Shown here in pieces: positions 27,986 to 36,140 of a DNA stretch of 64,000 bases (position 1 is the first letter of the stretch; the number at the start of each line of letters is the position of its first letter). The notes beneath the pieces were generated by a model. It saw only the letters and a program-made list of their open reading frames with translations. It was not told where the DNA came from and searched no databases. The position numbers and the translations under genes are program-made. The DNA lies in assembly GCA_963757565.1 (NCBI GenBank), contig CAVWSB010000011.1:1674001-1738000 (forward strand). Direction: 5' to 3'. The stretch comes from PALSA-894 sp963757565 (lineage in GTDB: Bacteria; Pseudomonadota; Alphaproteobacteria; Rhizobiales; Xanthobacteraceae).

Positions 27986-29002
27986 TCAGCGGACCGGCGG
28001 GGCGTATTGAAGGCCGCCCTTGGTCCACAGATTGTTCAGGCCGCGTGCGATCTTGAGCGGCGAGCCTTGGCCGACGTTCTTCTCGAAGATCTCGCCGTAG
28101 TTTCCGACGTTCTTGATGATGCGATAGGCCCAGTCCTTGGTAAGGCCGAGCTGTTCGCCGTAATTGCCCTCGGTTCCGAGCAGCCGCTTCACGTCCGGGT
28201 TCACAGACTTCATCTGCTCCTCGACGTTGTCCTTGGTGATGCCGACTTCCTCGGCGTTGAGCATCGCGAAATGGACCCACTTCACGATGTCGAACCACTG
28301 ATCGTCGCCGTGACGCACGGACGGTCCCAACGGCTCCTTGGAGATGATTTCCGGCAGCACGATGTGATCGTCCGACTTCGCAAGGCGCAGGCGCTCGGCG
28401 TAGAGGCCCGAGGCATCGGTCGTGAAGGCATCGCAGCGACCGCTGTCGTAGGCCTTGATCGCCTCGTCGGCGGTCGCGAAAGTGACGGTCTTGAGCTTCA
28501 TCTTGTTGGCGCGGAAATAGTCCGCGAGATTGAGCTCGGTCGTCGTGCCCTGCTGCACGCACACCGCCGCGTCGTTGAGTTCAAGCGCCGAATTCACCTT
28601 CAACGCCTTGCGCACCATGAAGCCCTGACCGTCGTAGTAATTGACGCCGGTGAAGTTCAGGCCGAGCGAGGTATCGCGCGAGGAGGTCCAGGTGGTGTTG
28701 CGCACCAGCAAATCCACATCACCGGACTGCAGCGCGGTGAAACGATCCTTCGCGGTGAGCGCGACGAACTTGACCTTGCTCGGATCGCCGAAGATCGAGG
28801 CGGCGACCGCGCGGCAGAAATCGACATCGAGGCCGGTCCAGTTGCCCTGCGCGTCGGGCAGCCCGAAGCCGCCAAGTGAACCGTTCGCCCCGCAGTTGAG
28901 CATACCGCGCGACTTAATCGAATTGAGCGTCTGGGCGGATGCCGCCGAGGCGGCAAATGCCACCGCGGCCGCAAGGGCGAGAGTGGTGACGGCACGTTTC
29001 AT
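27986..29002 (-). CDS. aapJ: General L-amino acid ABC transporter substrate-binding protein
   Basis: A 338-residue family 3 solute-binding protein with signal peptide MKRAVTTLALAAAVAFAASA. Signatures: LNSIKSRGMLNCGANGSLGG, GNWTGLDVDFCRAVAASIFG, VKFVALTAKDRFTALQSGDV, LLVRNTTWTSSRD and YGEIFEKNVG. It captures diverse L-amino acids. First gene of the aap operon, divergent from metC with a 166-base gap that must hold both promoters. Confidence 0.93.
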   Translation of the reverse strand: MKRAVTTLALAAAVAFAASAASAQTLNSIKSRGMLNCGANGSLGGFGLPDAQGNWTGLDVDFCRAVAASIFGDPSKVKFVALTAKDRFTALQSGDVDLLVRNTTWTSSRDTSLGLNFTGVNYYDGQGFMVRKALKVNSALELNDAAVCVQQGTTTELNLADYFRANKMKLKTVTFATADEAIKAYDSGRCDAFTTDASGLYAERLRLAKSDDHIVLPEIISKEPLGPSVRHGDDQWFDIVKWVHFAMLNAEEVGITKDNVEEQMKSVNPDVKRLLGTEGNYGEQLGLTKDWAYRIIKNVGNYGEIFEKNVGQGSPLKIARGLNNLWTKGGLQYAPPVR

Positions 29003-29168
29003 GACACAACATTCTCCGAGCTAGAGGTGATTTTCATTATCTGGACAGCCGTCGCGAGGAGCCGCGCCGCCCCGAAGTCCGTATCTCAGAACTATCGCCC
29101 AACAAGGTCAAGGGGTTGACGATTGGGCGCGTTGACGCGGTAAATGCCGCAGCCTAGGAGACCTTTGC

Positions 29169-30377
29169 ATGAGCCGCAGGCCTGAGAACGGAAACGGTGG
29201 CGGCGGAGTTGAAAAGCCGCTGCAGCCAGCGACACATCTTGTCACCGCCGGCCGCGTACCGGCGGACCAGTATGGCTTCGTGAACACGCCGATTTATCGC
29301 GGCTCGACCGTTCTCTATCCGAATGTCGAGAAATTCCTCAAACGCGACGCGAAATTCACCTACGGCACCAAGGGCACGCCAACCACCAACTCGCTGGAGG
29401 TCGCCTGGACCGAACTGTCCGGCGCGGCCGGAACCGTGCTGGTGCCGTCCGGTCTGGCTGCGATCTCGATTGCGCTGTTCGCCTGCATGAAGGCCGGCGA
29501 CCATCTGCTGGTCCCGGATTCGGTTTACCGGCCGACGCGGAATTTCTGCGACACCATCATGAAGAAGTTCAGTGTCGAAACAACCTATTACGACCCCCTG
29601 CTCGGCGCCGATATCGTGAACCTGTTCAAGCCGAATACGCGCGCGGTGTTCACCGAAGCGCCGGGCTCGCTGTCGTTCGAAATGCAGGACATTCCGGCGA
29701 TCGCTGACGTGGCGCATTCGCGCGACGCAATCGTACTGATGGACAATACCTGGGCGACGCCGCTGTTCTTCCCGCCGCATGTGCGCGGCGCCGATATCGC
29801 GATCGAAGCCGGCACGAAATATTGCAGCGGCTCGTCCGACCTTCTGCTCGGCATGGTCTCGGCGAACGAACGCTGCTGGAAAGACTTGCGCGCGACCTTC
29901 GACAGCACGGCCTTTTGCGCCGGACCGGAGGACGTGTTCCTGGCGCTGCGCGGATTGCGCAGCATGAAGGTTAGGCTGACGCATCACCAGCAATCCGCAT
30001 TGACCATCGCGAGATGGTTTGCGGCACGCCCCGAGGTCGCCCGCGTGCTGCATCCGGGATTAGAGACCGATCCGGGGCATGCGATCTGGAAGCGCGATTT
30101 TTCCGGCGCGTCCGGCCTGTTCAGCATCGTGCTCAAGCCGATGCCGGACAAGGCGGCACACGCGTTCATCAATGCGCTGACCCTGTTCGGGATCGGCGCC
30201 TCATGGGGCGGCTTCGAGAGCCTCGCGATCCCGTTCGATTGCGCGGCGTTCCGCACCGCGACCAAGTGGGAGCCGGAAGGCCCGACCATCCGCTTTCACA
30301 TCGGACTGGAAGATATCGGCGATCTCACCGCGGATCTGGAGCGCGGCTTCGCCGCAATGCATCAGGCGGCGGCCTGA
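29169..30377 (+). CDS. metC: Cystathionine beta-lyase family PLP enzyme
   Basis: A 402-residue Cys/Met-metabolism lyase. Motifs: FVNTPIYRGSTVLYPNVEKF, YGTKGTPTTNSLE, VLVPSGLAAISIALF, TEAPGSLSFEMQDIP, MDNTWATPLFF and the PLP lysine K217 in EAGTKYCSGSSDLLLG. Where most family members have GHSD after the lysine region, this has GSSD. The fold implies cleavage of cystathionine to homocysteine; the substitution leaves room for another C-S substrate. TAGGAG precedes the ATG. Its 3' end overlaps the convergent LAB_N gene by 16 bases. Confidence 0.85.
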   Translation: MSRRPENGNGGGGVEKPLQPATHLVTAGRVPADQYGFVNTPIYRGSTVLYPNVEKFLKRDAKFTYGTKGTPTTNSLEVAWTELSGAAGTVLVPSGLAAISIALFACMKAGDHLLVPDSVYRPTRNFCDTIMKKFSVETTYYDPLLGADIVNLFKPNTRAVFTEAPGSLSFEMQDIPAIADVAHSRDAIVLMDNTWATPLFFPPHVRGADIAIEAGTKYCSGSSDLLLGMVSANERCWKDLRATFDSTAFCAGPEDVFLALRGLRSMKVRLTHHQQSALTIARWFAARPEVARVLHPGLETDPGHAIWKRDFSGASGLFSIVLKPMPDKAAHAFINALTLFGIGASWGGFESLAIPFDCAAFRTATKWEPEGPTIRFHIGLEDIGDLTADLERGFAAMHQAAA

Positions 30378-30676
30378 CCCCGCTCGCGCAGCACGAAATA
30401 GAGGTTGCGCATATAGATGAACAAGCCGAGCCCTTGCCCTGCGATGAAGACCGGGTCCTTTCGGTAGAGCGAATAAGCGAGAAGCAGCACGCCGCCGCCA
30501 ATCGAGAATACCCAGAATGCGGTCGGGACAACGCTGCGCCCTGCCCGCTCGGATGCGATCCACTGAACCAGGAAGCGCGCAGAGAACAGAGCCTGCGCGA
30601 CGAAGCCGAGCACCACCCAGGCATCGAACTGCACGACGAACACGTCATGCAGATAGTTCGACAGAGCGTCGAGCAT
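30362..30676 (-). CDS. Lipid A biosynthesis N-terminal domain (LAB_N) membrane protein
   Basis: A 104-residue protein with three hydrophobic helices: AWVVLGFVAQALFSARFLVQ, AFWVFSIGGGVLLLAYSLYR and PVFIAGQGLGLFIYMRNLYF. The FSARFLVQWIASE and YMRNLYF boxes define the LAB_N family, a PQ-loop-like fold seen near glycosyltransferases and in LpxB-related proteins. It starts directly after the stop of the GT2 gene, so the two are coupled. A role as a small flippase or transferase partner is inferred. Confidence 0.82.
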   Translation of the reverse strand: MLDALSNYLHDVFVVQFDAWVVLGFVAQALFSARFLVQWIASERAGRSVVPTAFWVFSIGGGVLLLAYSLYRKDPVFIAGQGLGLFIYMRNLYFVLRERGQAAA

Positions 30677-31420
30677 TCAGACCTCCGAAACCTGTGGCAC
30701 GCGCTTGCGGCGGCGGATCAGCCACCACACGCCGAACAAATCCAGAATGCCGATCCAGAGCCGGTCCCACATGCCGTAGTTCGATTTGCCGGCGTGGCGC
30801 GGGCGGTCGATCACATCGACATAGGCGATGGTGTAGCCATCGCGACGAAACAGCGCGGGCAGGAAGCGATGCAGCCCGTCGAAATAGGGCAGCGCGAGAA
30901 AGGCGTCGCGGCGGAACACCTTCAGGCCGCAGCCGGAGTTGCGGGTGCCGTCGCGCAGGATCGCGCCGCGCACGCCATTGGCGATGCGCGACTGGAATTT
31001 CTTGTAAGCGCCGTGACGTCCGACACGCTGACCGGCAACCAGCCCGACACGCGCGCCGCCGTGCTCGAAGGCGTGGACCAGCGCCGGGATGAACGACGGA
31101 TCGTTCTGTCCGTCCCCATCAATGGTCGCGACGATCGGCGCGCGCGCGGCGGCAACGCCGCTGCGCACCGCCGCCGATTGGCCGCACGACATCGCGTGCC
31201 GGATCTGGCGAAGCCAGGGGCGTTCGGCCTTGAGGGCAATCAGCGCGGCCTCTGTCGAGTCGATGGAGCCGTCATTGACGTAGATCAGCTCAAAGCTCCA
31301 GCGACCGCTCAACGCAGCCGCGATCTCGTCAGTGAGCAGACGCACATTGTCGGCTTCGTTGCGCACCGGAACCACCACCGAGACGGCGGGCGTCGCTTGC
31401 GCGGAATTCGTGTCAGGCAT
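30677..31420 (-). CDS. Family 2 glycosyltransferase (polyprenyl-phosphate sugar synthase-like)
   Basis: A 247-residue GT2 enzyme: VSVVVPVRNEADNVRLLTDE, IYVNDGSIDSTEAALIAL, ATIDGDGQNDP (the DxD region), RNSGCGLKVFRRDAFLALPY and HAGKSNYGMWDRL. This is the dolichyl-phosphate-mannose-synthase/ArnC-like group, which loads a sugar onto a polyprenyl phosphate at the cytoplasmic face. A single C-terminal hydrophobic segment (LWIGILDLFGVWWLI) anchors it. The ATG at 31420 begins family similarity. It lies between PAP2 and LAB_N genes in one compact operon. Donor sugar not deducible. Confidence 0.87.
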   Translation of the reverse strand: MPDTNSAQATPAVSVVVPVRNEADNVRLLTDEIAAALSGRWSFELIYVNDGSIDSTEAALIALKAERPWLRQIRHAMSCGQSAAVRSGVAAARAPIVATIDGDGQNDPSFIPALVHAFEHGGARVGLVAGQRVGRHGAYKKFQSRIANGVRGAILRDGTRNSGCGLKVFRRDAFLALPYFDGLHRFLPALFRRDGYTIAYVDVIDRPRHAGKSNYGMWDRLWIGILDLFGVWWLIRRRKRVPQVSEV

Positions 31421-31430
31421 CGGCGCCGGT

Positions 31431-32270
31431 TTATTGGCCGAGCAAGCGGCGCGCAACCGTCTTGAGGCGCCACCAGGAAGGCCCCGGCATCGCTTCCACT
31501 GCGCCTGCTCGATCAGGGACGAAAGCAAGTCCGCGCGCCGCGAACCAGTTGCGCACCAAAATCGCGCCGAAACCGCCCACAAAGGCGCCGGCGGTCACGT
31601 CGCTGACGAAATGCGCCTGGATGATGATGCGGCTCGCGAAAATCAGCGCCGCGTAGATCGCCATCGGCAAGCGCGCCTTTGGCCAGACCAACCCGATCGC
31701 AACGGCGGCCGCGGCTGCGGTGGTCGCGTGGCCGGATGGCATGGAGGCGAATGCAGGCTTCCAGGAAAAAGGCACGTAGGCGAAGGGTCCGAGATCCGAC
31801 GGCCGTACACGTCCGATCAGCCGCTTCACGATGGTGACGAGCAAACCCGGCAATGCAATCGCGACGAACACATAGCTCAGCCGTACGATCAGGCTGGTGA
31901 GCACGAGGTTGGCGACCCGTCCCGCGGCGGGCGTTGCAAGGACCGCCGCCAGGACGACGACGATACCGATCGGGATCAGGAACCATTGCGACTTCCCGAA
32001 ATCGGTCAGCTCATTGAAGGTATTCACCACCCACATCGGCAACGATGCGGCAAACGCCATACCGCGCGCATCAAGCATCAACATCGCGCCGCCGATCAGC
32101 AGCGCGGCCACGAGCACACTGATCGTCAGCCTTCGCCATGCGGGCAGCAGGCGCGCATCCGGGAGTTGCGGCCGGCGCACGAGCAACGCGAACCAAGCGA
32201 AGAGATTGCCGACGATGCGGCGCAGGCCGGTTTCCGGCGCATTCGCCTTCCCGAGCAGGCTCGCCGTCAC
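31431..32270 (-). CDS. PAP2-family membrane phosphatase
   Basis: A 279-residue integral membrane phosphatase. The three-part active site is visible: KRLIGRVRP, SMPSGHATT and SRIIIQAHFVSDV, with the nucleophilic His in the third motif. It starts at GTG 32270, overlapping the stop of the ArnT-like gene by four bases (GTGA). Members remove phosphate from undecaprenyl pyrophosphate or from lipid A (LpxE/LpxF-like). The neighbouring ArnT-like and GT2 genes favour lipid A or polyprenyl phosphate as substrate. Confidence 0.87.
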   Translation of the reverse strand: MTASLLGKANAPETGLRRIVGNLFAWFALLVRRPQLPDARLLPAWRRLTISVLVAALLIGGAMLMLDARGMAFAASLPMWVVNTFNELTDFGKSQWFLIPIGIVVVLAAVLATPAAGRVANLVLTSLIVRLSYVFVAIALPGLLVTIVKRLIGRVRPSDLGPFAYVPFSWKPAFASMPSGHATTAAAAAVAIGLVWPKARLPMAIYAALIFASRIIIQAHFVSDVTAGAFVGGFGAILVRNWFAARGLAFVPDRAGAVEAMPGPSWWRLKTVARRLLGQ

Positions 32271-33973
32271 CGCTCCGGCTCCGTGCGATAGATCGCTAAG
32301 GAGATTTGCCGTCCGCCATTGAAGTTGAAGGCGTAATCGATCTTGCCGCGAAGGCTGTAACGCAACCCGATCAGGTCGGCGCGCTGCGCGAAGGCGCGTT
32401 CCTGCCGCGACTCGATGATCGCGTACCGGCACGCTCCGCCGCGCAGGATTTCGGCAGCACCCGACCCATCGACGAGGCGCGTGCGGGTGCCAAGGAGAAA
32501 GACAAGGCTCGGCTCATGAAAGCCTGCCGAGGCGATCAGAGGATTGCGGCAATCCTCATTGCTGACCAGTTCGGCCAGCGTAACGCTCGGAAAGATCGGC
32601 CGCATCAACGGCACCGCGACGCCGAGGACAGCCGCGGTGACACAGACGCCGCCGAACGCGGCGCGCAGGAATGAGCGCTCCGCTCCCTCCACATCGTAAA
32701 GGCGCCATGCGTAGAAGCCGAGGATCGCGCCAATACCGGCGGCGGGCCAGGCAAGCCAGCCAAACTGCGCGCGCAGGTACAGCAGGAGCCCGATACCAAG
32801 CGCCGGCAGCACGGCGGTCAGGATCGGCCACATGACGTTGACACGCACGAGGTGCGGATTGTCGGACAGATCGCGCCGGCCGATCGAGCGCGCGATCAGG
32901 ATCGCAATCGCCGGATAAAGCGGCAGCACGTAGTGCGGCAGCTTTGTCATCACCAGTTCGAATACGATCCAGCACGGAACGATCCAGGCAAGCAGGAAGC
33001 GAACGGCCATGTCGCGCCGCTGCCGCCACACCGCGGGCAGCGCGACCGCTGCCAGCGGTGCGGCCGGCCAGAAGGTGAGCCAGAACAGCGCCGCGTAGTA
33101 TCCGGGCGGCGCGCCGTGCGTCTCCTGTCCGTGGAGGATCTTGCCCAGCAGATCCTGTCCGATCGAATCCTGCAGGAACGTCTCGCCGGCGCGCCCCATG
33201 ATCGCGACGAACCACGGCAGTACCAGCAGCAGCACCCAGAGCACGCCAACGAGCGGGCGCAGCCGCATCAGCCAACGCGCCGAGCGGTCGGCCACCGCGA
33301 GTGCGAGCGCCGCCAGTCCCAACACCATCAGGATCAGCGGGCCCTTCAGCAGAATTCCACCTGCAATCGCGGTCCACAGAACCAGTGCGTGAGCCCATGG
33401 AACATCGCGTCCGGTGGATTGCGTGAGATACGCGCGGGCCATGACACCCATCGCGGCGGTGCAGCACGCAAGCAGCATGGCATCGGTCTTGGCGAGACGC
33501 GCCTCAACACCGAGCAGGATGCACGTCGCCATCATCAGACCGGCCAGAAACGCTCCGCGTGCCGGGATGAACGCAAGCGCCGCCCAATATGTCAGAAGAA
33601 CCGCTCCGATCGCTCCCATGAGCGAGGGAATGCGATAAAGCCAGATTGTCGTGTGCGCGTTCGAGATTCCCACGGCGTCGGCTGCGTTCACGACAGCGGC
33701 CTGAAGCCAGTAGATGCCGACCGGCTTTTTGTAACGAACCTCATCCTGAAAGCGGATGTCGACGTAGTCGCCGCTTTCGATCATCTGGCGCGTCGCCTGC
33801 GCAAACCGCGCCTCGTCGCGATCGACCGGTGGAATGTTGAAGAACCCTGGCAGAAAAGATATCAGCGAAATCAGGACAAGGATCGCAAGCGCGTGCGCGC
33901 GCGTCTGCGTCGCGAAGGAGAGCAGCGCGCCGACGTCCCGTCTAATCGATACTGGCGCGAGCCGCGCGATCAT
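32267..33973 (-). CDS. ArnT-like glycosyltransferase (GT39/GT83 membrane family)
   Basis: A 568-residue polytopic transferase. The periplasmic catalytic loop has NIPPVDRDEARFAQATRQMI with the DRDEAR acidic pair, then RYKKPVGIYWLQ, and EARLAKTDAMLLACC, all typical of ArnT/PMT-fold enzymes that take a sugar from a polyprenyl-phosphate carrier. Around a dozen helices and a C-terminal periplasmic domain. ATG 33973 is a likely start; an ATG 18 codons upstream is possible. First gene of an operon with PAP2, GT2 and LAB_N, suggesting the pathway load-flip-transfer onto lipid A or another glycolipid. Confidence 0.85.
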   Translation of the reverse strand: MIARLAPVSIRRDVGALLSFATQTRAHALAILVLISLISFLPGFFNIPPVDRDEARFAQATRQMIESGDYVDIRFQDEVRYKKPVGIYWLQAAVVNAADAVGISNAHTTIWLYRIPSLMGAIGAVLLTYWAALAFIPARGAFLAGLMMATCILLGVEARLAKTDAMLLACCTAAMGVMARAYLTQSTGRDVPWAHALVLWTAIAGGILLKGPLILMVLGLAALALAVADRSARWLMRLRPLVGVLWVLLLVLPWFVAIMGRAGETFLQDSIGQDLLGKILHGQETHGAPPGYYAALFWLTFWPAAPLAAVALPAVWRQRRDMAVRFLLAWIVPCWIVFELVMTKLPHYVLPLYPAIAILIARSIGRRDLSDNPHLVRVNVMWPILTAVLPALGIGLLLYLRAQFGWLAWPAAGIGAILGFYAWRLYDVEGAERSFLRAAFGGVCVTAAVLGVAVPLMRPIFPSVTLAELVSNEDCRNPLIASAGFHEPSLVFLLGTRTRLVDGSGAAEILRGGACRYAIIESRQERAFAQRADLIGLRYSLRGKIDYAFNFNGGRQISLAIYRTEPER

Positions 33974-34064
33974 GTCCCGTCCGTGCAAATCGGGGCGGAC
34001 ACTAGTAGCAAATCCCGCAACTCGCAAAGGCGGCCTAACGCGCTAGAATTGCTGGCAAAAACCG

Positions 34065-36140
34065 TTATTCGATGCGGACCACGACGCTGTCGGCGACGCC
34101 GCGTGCGTCCATCACGGTGAGCCGCGCGAAGCCGGGACCTTCGGGCGTAAAGAACAGTGTGCGGTGGCTCCCCGCCGCGTTTTTCGGCACGCCGTTGACC
34201 AGCAGGGTCAGCGGCTGGACACCTCCCGAGATTTTCAACGCCATGTCGGCGCCTGCCTCGGCCCGTTCGAGCCGCGCGCCGTTTGGCGGGAAGGTGATGC
34301 GCGGCGCGCTGTCATTGCCGCCGACCAGCGTGTTCGGACGGAACCGCTGCAACGGCAGCGGCAGTCGGTTATTGGGCCCGGCAATCACGCCCTTCGGCGC
34401 CTTGGCGAGCGGTGTCAGCACGCCTGGCAGGCGCGCGAACGCATCAAACAGGATCGGCGCGGCGGTCGTGCGACCAATGATTCCGGGAACCGGCGCGCCA
34501 TCCGGCCGCCCGACCCACACGCCGATGGTGCGCCTGCCGTCGAAGCCGACCGACCATGCATCGCGGTAGCCGTAGCTGGTGCCAGTCTTGAACGCGACGC
34601 GGCCGCCGACCGCATTTTCCGGCGGCGGTGCGCCGATCAGCACGTTGCCAATGTACCAGGCGGCGACCGAATCGATCAGCCGCCGCTGCGCCGGCGCTTC
34701 GATCGCATCGCGGCGCTCGGTCAGCGCGACGGTGTTCCCGCCGCGTGCCAAGCCTGTGTAAAGCATCGTGAGATCGCTGAGCGTCACGCCGACGCCGCCG
34801 AGCCCCATCGCGAGTCCCGGCGCTTCGCCCTTCGGCAGAATGAGATGACCACCGGCGTCGGCAAGTCGCGCGGTCAACCGGCTCGCACCGACCGAATTGA
34901 GCAGCACGACCGCCGGCACGTTGAGCGACAATTGCAGCGCCTTGCGCACCGGTACCGTGCCCTGGAAGGTCAGGTCGAAGTTCTCCGGCGCGTAGGAGCC
35001 GTAGCGGATCGGCCGATCCTCGATCAGCGTTTCGGGATGGATCAGCCCGTCCTCGAACGCGAGGCCGTAGATGAAGGGCTTGAGCGTCGAGCCGGGCGAG
35101 CGCACCGCCTGCGTCATGTCGACCTGACCGGCGCGGCGTTCGTCGAAATAGTCCGCGCCGGCGACCCGGGCCAGCACTTCGCCGGTCGCATTGTCGACTG
35201 CCATGATGGCGACCGACATATCCGGCCCGAGCGTGCGGGCGCGTTCGCGCGCAAGCTCCTCCAGCGGCTTCTGGATGTTCGCATCGAGCGTGAGTGCGAT
35301 CACCTTGCGGCCGCCGGCTGCGGCGATCGCTTGATCGGCGGCATGCGGCGCGAGCATCGGCATCGCTTTGCGCATCGAGGGCGACGTTTCGGCCTGCGCC
35401 AGCTTGATTTCGTCGAGCGGGATTTTGCCGCCCTGCGCCACACGATCGAGCACGCGGTCGCGCGCACGCCGTGCGATTTCCGCCGAGCGGTCCGGGCGGC
35501 GCGCTTCGGGCGACTGCGGCACCGCGACTAGCGTCGCGGCTTCGCCGAGCGTCAGCCGCTTCGGCTCCTTGCCGAAATACGCGAGCGATGCAGCGCGCAC
35601 GCCTTCAAGATTGCCGCCATAGGGCGCGAGGCCGAGATAGAGCGTCAGGATGTCGTTCTTGGATAGAGCGCGCTCCAGTTCGAACGCGCGCACCGCCTGG
35701 CGCAGCTTGGCGAGGAACGTGCGGTCGGTGCGCGGTTCGAGCAGCCGCGCAACCTGCATCGTGATGGTCGAGCCCCCCGACACGATGCGGCCGTGCGTGA
35801 GGAGCTGAAACGCCGCACGCGTGACAGCGAGCGGATCAACGCCGTGATGCGACCAGAAGCGCTTGTCTTCATAGGCGATCAGCAGGTCGAGGTAGCGCGG
35901 ATCGACGTCCTTTACGGTCGCCGGCAGCCGCCAGCGTCCGTCCGGTGTGGCGTACGGGCGCAGCAATTGTCCGTTGCGGTCGACCACGACGGTGGAGAAC
36001 TCGATGCTTTCGCCGAGCGGCGCGGGGCCGAGGGATTGGATCCAAGCTGCACCGCCGCCAATCGTCAGTAGCGCACCGACGGCAGCAACCGGGGCGGCGA
36101 CGCGAATGCGCCGCCCCCATCTCGATGGCGTATCGCTCAC
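34065..36140 (-). CDS. pbpC: Penicillin-binding protein 1C
   Basis: A 691-residue class A PBP. The signal anchor is at residues 12-35. The GT51 domain has the catalytic Glu E91 in AYEDKRFWSHHGVDPLAVTR, and GGSTITMQVARLLEPR. The transpeptidase domain has SPGSTLKPF around residue 345, SLN in LQLSLNVPAVV and KTGTS near residue 517. A BiPBP_C domain closes the protein (ITFPPNGARLERAEAGADM). It begins with GTG overlapping the stop of the A2M gene (GTGA). PbpC and A2M are a recurring pair in which A2M is thought to guard the envelope while PbpC repairs murein. Confidence 0.93.
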   Translation of the reverse strand: MSDTPSRWGRRIRVAAPVAAVGALLTIGGGAAWIQSLGPAPLGESIEFSTVVVDRNGQLLRPYATPDGRWRLPATVKDVDPRYLDLLIAYEDKRFWSHHGVDPLAVTRAAFQLLTHGRIVSGGSTITMQVARLLEPRTDRTFLAKLRQAVRAFELERALSKNDILTLYLGLAPYGGNLEGVRAASLAYFGKEPKRLTLGEAATLVAVPQSPEARRPDRSAEIARRARDRVLDRVAQGGKIPLDEIKLAQAETSPSMRKAMPMLAPHAADQAIAAAGGRKVIALTLDANIQKPLEELARERARTLGPDMSVAIMAVDNATGEVLARVAGADYFDERRAGQVDMTQAVRSPGSTLKPFIYGLAFEDGLIHPETLIEDRPIRYGSYAPENFDLTFQGTVPVRKALQLSLNVPAVVLLNSVGASRLTARLADAGGHLILPKGEAPGLAMGLGGVGVTLSDLTMLYTGLARGGNTVALTERRDAIEAPAQRRLIDSVAAWYIGNVLIGAPPPENAVGGRVAFKTGTSYGYRDAWSVGFDGRRTIGVWVGRPDGAPVPGIIGRTTAAPILFDAFARLPGVLTPLAKAPKGVIAGPNNRLPLPLQRFRPNTLVGGNDSAPRITFPPNGARLERAEAGADMALKISGGVQPLTLLVNGVPKNAAGSHRTLFFTPEGPGFARLTVMDARGVADSVVVRIE

